Positions 28,990-37,396 of a DNA stretch of 64,000 bases are shown one piece after another; positions within the stretch are counted from its first letter, which is position 1, and each line of letters begins with the position of its first letter. The stretch lies in NCBI RefSeq assembly GCF_000179615.1, contig NZ_AEDD01000013.1:209122-273121 (forward strand), written 5' to 3'. Origin of the DNA: Paenibacillus curdlanolyticus YK9. GTDB lineage: Bacteria > Bacillota > Bacilli > Paenibacillales > Paenibacillaceae. A model generated the notes under the pieces. It did not search any database, had not been told where the DNA came from, and saw only the letters and a program-made list of their open reading frames with translations. A program made the position numbers and the translations under genes.

Positions 28990-29032
28990 AAAGCCAGAAG
29001 CCTGCGTCTATTAGACACAAGCTTCTGGCTTT
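28990..29032 (-). terminator. Intrinsic terminator of the 29048-30208 gene
   Basis: Perfect 12-bp stem AAAGCCAGAAGC / GCTTCTGGCTTT, followed on the minus strand by TATATCTTC. Confidence 0.7.
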
Positions 29033-29047
29033 AATCATCAAAGGATT

Positions 29048-30208
29048 CTAATGGTTCCTTCCGAATTCGGCATCTGTTATCGACAAGTAGTGAATAAGCT
29101 CATAATCGGTATTTGTAATTAGTGCACTTATATAATAATCAATCTTCTGGCCACTATTATTGTTCTCGACAATACCCAGACCACCTGTCTCATTTTCCTT
29201 AGCAAGTGCGTATGTAACTCCTGTATCATTGGAGAATGTTGGTTTGCCATACAGCCCTTCCATTACTCTCCTGTTCGTTAGTAGCCCGACTCTCCGTGGA
29301 GTTTCATAAATTTTTGGTGAATTATCATTGAGCCGTAGCGTCAGGCTTACAACGATATCATTCCTGTACCCGATTACTATTCCATCATATTCAATCGGAA
29401 CAACATCCTGGCTGCCTAATAATATTCCAGTACTTTCAATCCCGTATATGTTGCTAACAACCGGAAGTCCCACAATAGCTTCTGCTTCATGTCTTGTCAT
29501 TCCGAGGGCAACATTGGATTCCGTTCCTTGAATTACGAAAGCTAAATCGGTAGAAGTTAACGGTTCTGGTTCATCAGTCGATGCCTCCTCAGCATTCCTA
29601 TATGCCATGTTCCCTGCCATTTGAGCCTTGTAGTCGCCCCGTTCGATCTGAACGCTGTAGATATGCCCCTGCAAATCCCTTCCTAGCTTCAACTCATAGA
29701 ATTTTCTACTTCCTTCATAAACCTTTAGTGTCTGCTCACCAAACACTTGTTCGAGCTTGCCCTCATCCTCATTCCAAAGGTATCCATAGGTAAGCGTCTG
29801 CGGGACCGATGGTGCTCCGAGAGTCGCCTCCAATTCTGAGGGGATCAAAAAATCACTATAAAAGCTATTCCACCATGACCTATTATCACTCAGAGTAAAC
29901 TTTACCATGGCAAGTGACATATCCATATATCCCACTGTTACATCGCCATATTTACAATATAAAGGCCCTAAAGGAGAAATATACTCCACTTCTTTTCCAA
30001 GCAATCGGCCTATATCGAACGAATTCATGCCCATTCGGATCTTTACAGACTCTTTTCCTACTAATTGTTCGAAAGACAGCTTATCATCCATCACAATATA
30101 GCTTGGTGTAGTTGACCTCAGCTGATCTGAGACAATAGCAGCAGCGATAGCGAAGGGAATGAGCAGCAATCCAATAAGAGCTAACCTATTTTTTCTTTTC
30201 TTTGCCAT
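29048..30208 (-). CDS. Membrane-anchored hypothetical protein with BamE/SmpA-like repeats
   Basis: A 386-residue protein: basic head MAKKRKNR, one N-terminal span (LALIGLLLIPFAIAAAIVS), then a domain outside the membrane. Two similar stretches, VKIRMGMNSFDIGRLLGK (about 55) and VALGMTRHEAEAIVGLP (about 235), follow the G-M-x3-[DE]-x3-hG pattern of small SmpA/BamE-like folds, and a third weaker one (NRRVMEGLYGKP) lies near 315. I do not recognise a named family. It stands alone with its own terminator. Confidence 0.65.
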   Translation of the reverse strand: MAKKRKNRLALIGLLLIPFAIAAAIVSDQLRSTTPSYIVMDDKLSFEQLVGKESVKIRMGMNSFDIGRLLGKEVEYISPLGPLYCKYGDVTVGYMDMSLAMVKFTLSDNRSWWNSFYSDFLIPSELEATLGAPSVPQTLTYGYLWNEDEGKLEQVFGEQTLKVYEGSRKFYELKLGRDLQGHIYSVQIERGDYKAQMAGNMAYRNAEEASTDEPEPLTSTDLAFVIQGTESNVALGMTRHEAEAIVGLPVVSNIYGIESTGILLGSQDVVPIEYDGIVIGYRNDIVVSLTLRLNDNSPKIYETPRRVGLLTNRRVMEGLYGKPTFSNDTGVTYALAKENETGGLGIVENNNSGQKIDYYISALITNTDYELIHYLSITDAEFGRNH

Positions 30209-30357
30209 ACGTGTATCTCCGTTTCTTCATCTAGTCTAGAATTCTGTAATAATCCATTTTATAGGTCTATTGTCGGTTCATGGTGTAGGAATAGTGTACT
30301 ACATTTCTAATTTCGAGACTATCATAACACTCACAACAAGCCTGCCACTTTCGCCGC

Positions 30358-30387
30358 TTGACACCCGCCTCCGATTAGTACTAGTAT
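30358..30387 (+). promoter_or_regulatory. fabH promoter
   Basis: -35 TTGACA (30358-30363), 18-bp spacer, -10 TAGTAT (30382-30387), with a FapR operator directly downstream. Confidence 0.6.
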
Positions 30388-30393
30388 TAGGTA

Positions 30394-30410
30394 TTAGTAT
30401 CTGGTACTAA
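30394..30410. promoter_or_regulatory. FapR operator
   Basis: TTAGTATCTGGTACTAA fits the 17-bp FapR site (TTAGTANCTNNTACTAA) at every fixed position. A half-site TTAGTACTAGTATTAGG lies at 30375-30391. FapR is the malonyl-CoA-responsive repressor of lipid synthesis in Bacillales, and fabH is one of its known targets. Confidence 0.88.
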
Positions 30411-30433
30411 ATCATGAAGGGAATGAATGCGGC

Positions 30434-31444
30434 ATGACTCAATCCTATAGCCTTTTATCTAACGCACGTATTACGGCAATTGGCTCTTACGTACCTGAAT
30501 CAATCTTATCCAACGCGGATTTGGAGAAAATGGTGGAGACGGATCACGAATGGATCGTCCGCCGCACCGGCATCGAGGAGAGACGCATTGCGGCGCCGGA
30601 TGAGTTCAGCAGTGACCTATGCATACAAGCCGTTGCCGATCTGCAGCGTCGGTACGACGTTCAGCTCGACGACGTCGATTATATTATCGTCGCGACGACG
30701 ACGCCGGATTCCCCGTTTCCTTCTACGTCTGCGCGCCTTCAGCAAGCATTTGGGATGAACTGCAGCGGCGCGATTGACCTGCAAGCGGCATGCGCGGGCT
30801 TCACCGCCGCCTTGCAAAATGCGAACGGCCTGCTCCTGTCCGGCGCGGCACGCAAAGTGCTCGTCGTAGGCGCGGATACGATGTCCAAAATTACCGATTA
30901 CACGGATCGCTCAACGTGCATCCTGTTCGGTGACGGCGCTGGCGCGTTGCTGCTGGAAGCTGAGGAGGGCCGCGAAGGCGACCTGCTCGCCTCCTACTCC
31001 GTAACGACGGGCTCCGGCGGTCATCATGTTTATCTGACTGGACTCTCGGAGGTCGTTGGCGAGCACAAGCTCGAAAACCCGGGGAAGGTCGTACAGAACG
31101 GCCGTGAAGTATACAAATGGGCCGTCGGCACGGTACCCGAAGGCGTCGAAAAGCTGCTTGAGCGCGCTCATCTCCAAGTGGAGGATCTCGACTGGTTCGT
31201 GCCGCACAGCGCGAATCTGCGCATTGTAGAGTCGATCTGCGAGCGTACCGGCATCCCGATGGAACGCTCGCTCGTTTCGCTTGTAAAGTATGGTAATACC
31301 TCTTCTGCGTCCATCCCGCTCGCACTGGATCTTGCTGTTCGCGAGGGACGACTAGAACCCGGCCAGCTTATGCTGCTGTATGGCTTTGGCGCCGGATTGA
31401 CGCAAGCAGGCGTCATTGTTCGCTGGAGTCTTCCCAAGGCTTAA
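30434..31444 (+). CDS. fabH: Beta-ketoacyl-ACP synthase III
   Basis: A 336-residue thiolase-fold condensing enzyme that starts fatty-acid chains from acyl-CoA and malonyl-ACP. The triad is intact: Cys120 in LQAACAGFTAAL, His258 in WFVPHSANLR, Asn288 in KYGNTSSASIP; the C-terminal FGAGLTQAGVIVRW is also typical. The start is the ATG behind AAGGGA and a FapR operator. No fabF follows, and a glycosyltransferase gene comes next, so it may be a second, stand-alone copy. Initiating branched-chain acyl-CoA is usual in these bacteria but not provable here. Confidence 0.93.
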   Translation: MTQSYSLLSNARITAIGSYVPESILSNADLEKMVETDHEWIVRRTGIEERRIAAPDEFSSDLCIQAVADLQRRYDVQLDDVDYIIVATTTPDSPFPSTSARLQQAFGMNCSGAIDLQAACAGFTAALQNANGLLLSGAARKVLVVGADTMSKITDYTDRSTCILFGDGAGALLLEAEEGREGDLLASYSVTTGSGGHHVYLTGLSEVVGEHKLENPGKVVQNGREVYKWAVGTVPEGVEKLLERAHLQVEDLDWFVPHSANLRIVESICERTGIPMERSLVSLVKYGNTSSASIPLALDLAVREGRLEPGQLMLLYGFGAGLTQAGVIVRWSLPKA

Positions 31445-31519
31445 TCAGGAATGATTATGCACAAACAACACTTGCAGCTAGAATAACGTAAGCGTTTTAT
31501 GCCGCCCGCTCGGGCCTGA

Positions 31520-31588
31520 CCTTCCTAGCATAATATAGAACAGACCCATGGCGATGCCGGTGTCAGTTCCATATGTTTGCTAGGAAGG
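31520..31588 (+). promoter_or_regulatory. Inverted repeat that can hide the ribosome site of the GT4 gene
   Basis: Perfect 11-bp inverted repeat CCTTCCTAGCA (31520-31530) / TGCTAGGAAGG (31578-31588). The right arm contains AGGAAGG just before the start codon at 31601. CATAATATA at 31529-31537, next to the left arm, fits the -10 pattern CATANNNTA of sporulation sigma-K, but no good -35 is seen. Confidence 0.4.
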
Positions 31589-31600
31589 CGGGTATGCCGA

Positions 31601-32695
31601 ATGAAGCTATTATTTACTTATTTCGTACCGAGCGGCGGCATCGAAACGTTGAATCGGCTTCGCGCGCGCGTCCTGCGACGCATCGGAATCGAGAGCCATC
31701 TTTTCTATCTATGGGACGGAGCCGGCGTCCAAAATCTCATCCGCACCGACATCCCCTATCTGATCTCCAACGACGATCATCACATCGCGACGATGCTCGC
31801 GCTCCATCAATACGATGCGATCATCGTAACATGCGACCATTTCTTGCTTGACCGTTTGAGGGGACACGGCTATAAAGGGCCGATTCTGTATGAAGCGCAA
31901 GGCCACGGCACAAGAGAGCATGCGCTATCTACAACTCGCGAAGCCTACCCTTACATTCGGAAGCATGCTCAAGCTGTACTTGGCCCTCAAACCTCCCATC
32001 TCATGGCGACCTTTAATCACTTTTTTCACGACTTCCCCCGTTTCTATATGCATAATCCTGTGGATACGGAGCAATTCCATTACCGCACGCTGCCAGAGGC
32101 TAATCCCGGAGGCGCTCCCGTACTCGCATGGATCGGCCGACTGGAGAGCAACAAGAATGCCCCCCTCTTCCTTCAAATAGCGGCGCATCTCGCACGCTCC
32201 GTTCCTAATTTGCAGCTTTGGATGTTCGTCGATCCTTCCCTTGGCGAACCGGATCAACGACTACTATTCGAAAAGCTGGTACGCGAGCTAAATCTCGGCC
32301 ATCGACTAAAGCTGCTTGCTAACGTCCCGCATCATCACATGTCCGATTACTTATCTGCAGTCGGCGACAGCGGCGGCTTCCTTCTATCAACTTCCGGAAC
32401 GGAAGGGTTCGGTTATGCGATTGCAGAAGCGATGAGCTGCCGCTGCCCGGTGCTCGCTACTGATTCCGATGGCGTTCGCCATTTTATCGAGCATGAACGA
32501 ACCGGCTTGTTTTTCCGTACGGGTACGGTCGAGGAAGGCGTCTATTACGGGCTTCAGCTGCTAACTGACCGCGAAGCGACGAGCCGGATGCGCAATGCAG
32601 CTTACCACTTGATGAAAACGACCTTCAGCCCGGATCGTTATTGCGCCGATTTGACGAACGTTCTAATTGCGCTTGGCATTCGCCCGCCGCTTTAA
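31601..32695 (+). CDS. GT4-family glycosyltransferase
   Basis: A 364-residue retaining GT-B glycosyltransferase. N-terminal FTYFVPSGGIETLNRLRAR forms the acceptor-side glycine loop; the C-terminal half has APVLAWIGRLESNKNAPLFL and the donor-binding STSGTEGFGYAIAEAMSC with the E-x7-E pattern. The ATG at 31601 is chosen since GGCGGG lies about 8 nt upstream; an earlier TTG at 31577 overlaps that region. It is the first of two plus-strand transferases facing the main minus-strand cluster. Confidence 0.88.
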   Translation: MKLLFTYFVPSGGIETLNRLRARVLRRIGIESHLFYLWDGAGVQNLIRTDIPYLISNDDHHIATMLALHQYDAIIVTCDHFLLDRLRGHGYKGPILYEAQGHGTREHALSTTREAYPYIRKHAQAVLGPQTSHLMATFNHFFHDFPRFYMHNPVDTEQFHYRTLPEANPGGAPVLAWIGRLESNKNAPLFLQIAAHLARSVPNLQLWMFVDPSLGEPDQRLLFEKLVRELNLGHRLKLLANVPHHHMSDYLSAVGDSGGFLLSTSGTEGFGYAIAEAMSCRCPVLATDSDGVRHFIEHERTGLFFRTGTVEEGVYYGLQLLTDREATSRMRNAAYHLMKTTFSPDRYCADLTNVLIALGIRPPL

Positions 32696-32856
32696 CGCCC
32701 GCTCCGCTGCCTCTTGAGAGGCTGGCCTGAGGGGATTTTATAGGAATCGAAATGGGTCCAAATTAATGGCCAAGGCTCGGGCATTCGACGTGACCCTATT
32801 TCTCTAGCGCTCGTATAGTAGCATATAACGAACTAGGAAAGACGGGGTGTACCTTC

Positions 32857-33588
32857 ATGCTGCCGGCAACCGGCCTCCCGAAAGTTTCGATCATCATCCC
32901 CTTTTATAATGACCCTTATGTGGCCCACTCCATCTCCAGCGCGCTAGGCCAAACGTATCCGAATATTGAGGTCATCGTCGTCGACGACGGCTCGACCCGC
33001 CATCAGGATAAGCTTGCCCCCTTCCTCGGACGCATCCATTATATTGGCAAAGCAAACGGCGGCACCGCCAGCGCGTTGAACTACGGCATGAATCTGGCGT
33101 CTGGCAAATATGTCGCATGGCTAAGCTCGGATGATCAATTCAAGCCGGACAAAGTGGCGAAGCAAGTCGCGTATATGGAGCGGACCAGCGCGCAGATCAG
33201 CCATACCGACTACGATGTGATGAACGAGAACGACACGATTACCGCAACCTGCGCATCGGCTAAATTCCACTCGGCCAAGGCGTTTATCGCTTCGCTATTG
33301 ACAGGCTGTGCGGTGAATGGCTGTACGATCATGATGACGAAGGCGCTGTTCAGGCAGCTCGGCGGATTTAATGAAAGCCTGCCCTATACGCATGATTATG
33401 AGCTGTGGATTCGCGTCGTGCTCGCCCGTTACGATTTCCATTACATGAATGAATCGCTCACGGTTTACAGGCGCCACCCCGGGATGGGGACGGCACGCTA
33501 TTTCGATACGATCGTGAAGGAAGCGAATGCCATTATGAACATCTATCGGCAATCCTTAACAACGCTCATTGCCCAACTGCCAGGATAA
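32857..33588 (+). CDS. GT2-family glycosyltransferase
   Basis: A 243-residue inverting GT-A enzyme: VSIIIPFYNDPYVAHSI, VIVVDDGSTRH (nucleotide-binding Asp pair), AKNGG-like GKANGGTASALNYG, AWLSSDDQ as the DXD motif, and GFNESLPYTHDYELWIR with the catalytic-base region. There is no membrane segment. It is a close paralogue of the convergent enzyme at 33878-34603 (same FYNDPYV and GKANGGTASALN), which suggests they add similar sugars. Confidence 0.9.
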   Translation: MLPATGLPKVSIIIPFYNDPYVAHSISSALGQTYPNIEVIVVDDGSTRHQDKLAPFLGRIHYIGKANGGTASALNYGMNLASGKYVAWLSSDDQFKPDKVAKQVAYMERTSAQISHTDYDVMNENDTITATCASAKFHSAKAFIASLLTGCAVNGCTIMMTKALFRQLGGFNESLPYTHDYELWIRVVLARYDFHYMNESLTVYRRHPGMGTARYFDTIVKEANAIMNIYRQSLTTLIAQLPG

Positions 33589-33877
33589 TGGAGACGCGTA
33601 AGCCGCCCCCCTGCATGCCCAGAGCCGAACGGAAGCTCAGCTGCCGCTATGCTCGGGCGGGTACCAGCCTGATCGCCGCAGAGGAATCCCGCAGCCGCTT
33701 GCATTCGTTCGGCTTGCCGCATCTGGCCTCATTGCGGGGCCTTTCTTCCGGCAGGCTTGTCCTTCCGCCTTGTTGCTCCCTCGACAGCGAATTGCGGACA
33801 AGCGGCTCTCCCTGATTCTCGAGACCGCCGCTTGCGCTGCCGCTGCCGTTGCCGCCGAAGCACGCTTTTCAACCACT
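33589..33877. other. Intergenic gap between convergent glycosyltransferase genes
   Basis: 289 bases of GC-rich sequence. Short frames on both strands give only Arg/Ser/Ala-rich translations without a ribosome site. An imperfect inverted repeat GCTTGTCC / GGACAAGC (about 33750 and 33796) is the only structure seen. No convincing gene. Confidence 0.5.
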
Positions 33878-34603
33878 CTATTTTATGCCTAGCTGCAATA
33901 GAAACGCTTTATATCGGTTTTCGTATCTATGGAATGTTTCTTGCGTTTCTTGCTCGATCGCCTGCTTGTTCCGCAGCGTCCCCATCTGCTCATGCCAGCG
34001 ATAAGCGATGAGCGGATCGGGCGTCAGGTGGAACGGGAAGCCGGCCAGAAGCACGCGAAACCAATAATCCAAATCCTGCGTATACGGCAGGCGCTCATTG
34101 AAAGGGCCGATCGCTTGATAGAGCGGCTTTCTCATCATGACCGTGCAGCCGTTAACGGGGTTGCTGTGGCGAAACGACCGCAGCAGATCATGCGTATCCT
34201 TCGGAGGCGCTATGGCGAACTGGGTATATCGGCCTTTGCCGTCAATGCAATCGAAGCCGGTATGTCCAATCCAAGCATCGACGCTGCGCATACCGTCGAG
34301 CTGCTGTTTAATTTTGTCCGGATAAAACACGTCGTCCGAGCTAAGCCAAGCTATATATTCCCCGCTGGCATGGCGAAAGCCATGATTCAGCGCGCTTGCC
34401 GTGCCGCCATTGGCTTTGCCCAGATAATGAATACGATCCCCGTACGGCTTAAGCAGCTCGGCATGCGCCGTGGAACCATCGTCGACGACGATGACTTCTA
34501 TATTGCGATACGATTGCGATAGCGCGCTGTCGACAGCTTCACGCACGTAAGGGTCATTATAAAACGGAATGACAATAGAAACTTTCGGTTCATGCCTGCT
34601 CAT
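33878..34603 (-). CDS. GT2-family glycosyltransferase
   Basis: A 241-residue inverting GT-A enzyme: VSIVIPFYNDPYVREAV, VIVVDDGSTAH, GKANGGTASALNHGF, IAWLSSDDVF (DXD), and PFNERLPYTQDLDYWFR. Last gene of the long minus-strand glycosylation operon; its start overlaps the preceding epimerase gene by 4 bases. Paralogue of the 32857-33588 enzyme. Cytosolic. Confidence 0.9.
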   Translation of the reverse strand: MSRHEPKVSIVIPFYNDPYVREAVDSALSQSYRNIEVIVVDDGSTAHAELLKPYGDRIHYLGKANGGTASALNHGFRHASGEYIAWLSSDDVFYPDKIKQQLDGMRSVDAWIGHTGFDCIDGKGRYTQFAIAPPKDTHDLLRSFRHSNPVNGCTVMMRKPLYQAIGPFNERLPYTQDLDYWFRVLLAGFPFHLTPDPLIAYRWHEQMGTLRNKQAIEQETQETFHRYENRYKAFLLQLGIK

Positions 34604-35586
34604 CCCCGGTCCCCCTTCTGCAGCAGCCTTGCTCTTGCATCCTGTAACGTGTCCTGCAGCGATTGTTCCAGCGTAAAGCCGGGCTGCCAGCCGAGCGACC
34701 GGATGCGGCTTGTGTCGGCAGGAGCAGGAGAGGGCGACGTGGACTGACCGATGTCAAAATGCAGCGGGCAGCACGCAAGGTCGGCAAAGCGCTCGGCCAA
34801 TTGCTCTAGCGTAACGAATCGGCCCGAAGCTACGGGATACACGCCGCCTGGCGCGCCTTGCTGCAATAACAGATCGTACGCAGCCATCGCATCGCGAACG
34901 TCCAAATAATCGCGCTGCTCTGTCCGCGACGACAGCCGAAACGGCTCGAGCTGCCGGGTCGTCACCCCCCTGCTGCTTGCATCGCCAGTCGCGGCGGAAT
35001 TGTTCGGCGCTGCCTCAGCTTGCGCTAGTGCCTCCGCCTGCGCCGCATACCTCGCCAAACGCGCACACAGCCCTTGCGATCGGCCAGGCCCTATTAGGTT
35101 CGATGGCTCCGCAATGACAACGTCCATGCCATACAGAATCGGCCAGCATTGGGCCAGCAGAACCTGCATCGTTTTGCTGACGCTGTAGGGATGCGTCGGC
35201 TCAGGCGCTTGATCGCCTGCAGGCAGCTCGAAGCGAAGCATCGATCCTGCGACGAGGACGCGGCAAGGGCGCCCAAGCCCGCGCACAGCTTCCAGCAGAT
35301 GGACCGTCCCCATCACGTTGGTCAACAAATAGCCAGCTGGATCGTGCCACGATCGGTCAGCTGCGTTCAGCCCTGCCAGATGAACGACATAATCCGGCTC
35401 TACGGTTTGAACCGTACGTTTGGCAGCAGCAATGTCGGTCCAGTCACATGCGATCGCAGCGGAATGCGCTGGGTACTCTTGCCGAACCGAAGCGACAGCC
35501 TCATACCCCGCCTGCGAAAAATAAGTCATTGCGTGCTCCCCGCAAAACCCGCCAGCACCTGTAACGAGCAGACGCGGGCTGCTCAT
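34600..35586 (-). CDS. NAD-dependent epimerase/dehydratase (extended SDR)
   Basis: A 328-residue nucleotide-sugar SDR: LLVTGAGGFCGEHAMTYF (cofactor loop), VVHLAGLNAAD, and the catalytic HPYSVSKTMQ (Y-x3-K). The layout resembles GDP-4-keto-6-deoxymannose reductases. A poorly conserved insert rich in Ala and Gln (about 190-215) is odd. Its start and end overlap the neighbours by 4 bases each. The substrate is presumably a nucleotide sugar made by this cluster. Confidence 0.82.
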   Translation of the reverse strand: MSSPRLLVTGAGGFCGEHAMTYFSQAGYEAVASVRQEYPAHSAAIACDWTDIAAAKRTVQTVEPDYVVHLAGLNAADRSWHDPAGYLLTNVMGTVHLLEAVRGLGRPCRVLVAGSMLRFELPAGDQAPEPTHPYSVSKTMQVLLAQCWPILYGMDVVIAEPSNLIGPGRSQGLCARLARYAAQAEALAQAEAAPNNSAATGDASSRGVTTRQLEPFRLSSRTEQRDYLDVRDAMAAYDLLLQQGAPGGVYPVASGRFVTLEQLAERFADLACCPLHFDIGQSTSPSPAPADTSRIRSLGWQPGFTLEQSLQDTLQDARARLLQKGDRG

Positions 35587-36413
35587 CGCACCCGCATCCA
35601 GTTCGCCAGCTCAGCAAGCATCTCGCGATACGGCGCCGCCTGATAACGCCAATCCGATCGCGTGGCCAGCAGCGTTCGGTCGATAGCAGGCTCGGCAGCC
35701 GGAATGATCGTGACCCCGTCATGCTGGTAAGCGTGCTGGAATAGCCGCAGCAGCTCCAGCTTGCTGACGGTTTCCGGCGCCGTCAATTGCACGATGCCGC
35801 CAACCTCCGGATGCCTCATCGCATACGCAATCGCTTTGGCCAGCTCCAGTGTCGTTACGCCGTTCCAATAGACGGAAGCATACCCGCGAACCTCGCCCTG
35901 CTGCTTAAGAAACCATTGCAGCAAGCCGATGCCCTCTGCCTTCGGGTCTGGCCCGATGATGGATGTACGTATCGTCAGATGCCGCATCTCATTCGATTCG
36001 CCCAGCGCCTTGGTCCGTGCATACATGGAGGTGCCCTCTGGCGCGTCATACTCCGTATAAGAGCCGCGGTCGCCCGAGAAGACGCAATCGCTGCTAATAT
36101 GAATGACTCTAGCACCTATCGTATCGGCCGTATGGCGAAGCCAATGCGGGAGCCATCCATTCACTTGGAAGGCGGCAAGCGGCGCTCGCTCTGCCGCCTC
36201 GTTCAGTATGCCGACTGCATTAACGATAACGTCAGGGCGCTCCCGCGAGATGACCGCCTCTACCTGCTCATAATCGGCTGCATCAAGCCATATGCCGCTT
36301 GGATCGTCCGCTCGTCTGGTCGTATATGCGACTTGGAGGTTTGATCTGTTTTGGAAGTATCGGACAATCATATGCCCTGCCATTCCGTTGCCGCCGATAA
36401 CGAGCAGTTTCAT
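35583..36413 (-). CDS. RmlD-like nucleotide-sugar 4-ketoreductase
   Basis: A 276-residue SDR of the RmlD type: LLVIGGNGMAGHMIVRYF, DVIVNAVGILNEAAE, HISSDCVFSGDRGSYTE and the catalytic MYARTKALGE (Y-x3-K). It has no C-terminal cupin domain, unlike the CapF reductase of the S. aureus L-FucNAc pathway, and is closer to the short WbvR/FnlB kind. Placed between a CapE/WbvB-like dehydratase and the downstream SDR, it should reduce the 4-keto-6-deoxy UDP-HexNAc intermediate. See findings for the predicted sugar. Confidence 0.82.
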   Translation of the reverse strand: MKLLVIGGNGMAGHMIVRYFQNRSNLQVAYTTRRADDPSGIWLDAADYEQVEAVISRERPDVIVNAVGILNEAAERAPLAAFQVNGWLPHWLRHTADTIGARVIHISSDCVFSGDRGSYTEYDAPEGTSMYARTKALGESNEMRHLTIRTSIIGPDPKAEGIGLLQWFLKQQGEVRGYASVYWNGVTTLELAKAIAYAMRHPEVGGIVQLTAPETVSKLELLRLFQHAYQHDGVTIIPAAEPAIDRTLLATRSDWRYQAAPYREMLAELANWMRVR

Positions 36414-37396
36414 GCGAGGAACCCCCCGCGTACGAGCATATCCCGAATTTCCTTCTTATTCATGATTTCCGTGCTGGAGCTGAAGCTTTCGAACGATACA
36501 GGCGAATAAGACGCATAATGGCTCTTCAGACCTGGGATGTCCAGCGCAGGCAAAATAACCAAATACTCGTCATCATAAACAACCGTGCTGTTGCTCTCGA
36601 ATTCGGTGAGCAATATCTCGTGCAGCTTCTCGCCAGGGCGAATGCCCGTCTCGATAATTTCCGCATCTACGCCGAGCGACTCCATCAGCACCTCCGCGAG
36701 ATCGACGATCCGGCAGGTCGGCATCGTCATGACGAAGATCTCGCCGCCAAGACTCTCGGACGATGCCTTGAACAGCAAGGAAATCGCATCCTGCAGCGTC
36801 AGGAAAAACCGCGTCATCGCAAGGTCCGTAATGCCGACCTGCTTCTTCGTCCGAATCTGATTCATAAACAAGTGGACGACGCTGCCGTTCGTGCCGAGCA
36901 CATTGCCGCCGCGTACGCAGACGAACTTCGTCTCCGATCGAAGCAGGTTTGCATACACGATCAGCTTCTCGCCAATCGCCTTGGTCATGCCATAAAAGTT
37001 TGAAGGGTTCGCCGCCTTATCCGTCGAGATGTAAATGACGCGTTTGACATGATTGGCGATAGCGGCTTCAATCACATTTTGGGTACCGATAACATTCGTC
37101 TTGAGCGCCTCATACGGCTGATCCTCACAGACGGGAACATGCTTAAGCGCCGCCAGATGAAAAACATAATCCACCTGATCACATGCGCGCAGCAGCGCTT
37201 CCTTATCTCGAATATCGCCGATGCAGAATGTCAGCCGGTCATCCTCGAACGTCCGGCTCATCGCCACCTGGCTTGATTCATTGCGCGAGAATACGATAAT
37301 TTGCTTCGGATTTTGCGGCAGCAGCTGACGGATTAATTCGTATCCCCATGAACCCGTCCCCCCGGTCACCAGAATACGCGTATTATTAAACATTCC
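36410..37396 (-). CDS. UDP-GlcNAc 4,6-dehydratase / 5-epimerase (CapE/FnlA/WbvB type)
   Basis: A 328-residue SDR of the polysaccharide-biosynthesis family: RILVTGGTGSWGYELIRQLL, FHLAALKHVPVCEDQPYEAL, YISTDKAANPSNFYGMTKAI (catalytic Ser/Thr and Y-x3-K as YGMTK), and C-terminal RPGEKLHEILLTEFES. Removal of water at C4/C6 with epimerisation opens the route to UDP-L-HexNAc sugars. The ATG at 37396 has GGAGGG 8 nt upstream and overlaps the 2-epimerase stop by 11 bases. No membrane anchor, so it is the soluble type. Confidence 0.9.
   Translation of the reverse strand, partial: GMFNNTRILVTGGTGSWGYELIRQLLPQNPKQIIVFSRNESSQVAMSRTFEDDRLTFCIGDIRDKEALLRACDQVDYVFHLAALKHVPVCEDQPYEALKTNVIGTQNVIEAAIANHVKRVIYISTDKAANPSNFYGMTKAIGEKLIVYANLLRSETKFVCVRGGNVLGTNGSVVHLFMNQIRTKKQVGITDLAMTRFFLTLQDAISLLFKASSESLGGEIFVMTMPTCRIVDLAEVLMESLGVDAEIIETGIRPGEKLHEILLTEFESNSTVVYDDEYLVILPALDIPGLKSHYASYSPVSFESFSSSTEIMNKKEIRDMLVRGGFLA

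Noticed and set aside
33588..33876. Short Arg/Ser-rich frames on both strands between the convergent transferases
   Set aside because: Overlapping frames in GC-rich DNA without start signals; composition alone, although similar to the cluster's basic tails, is not enough.
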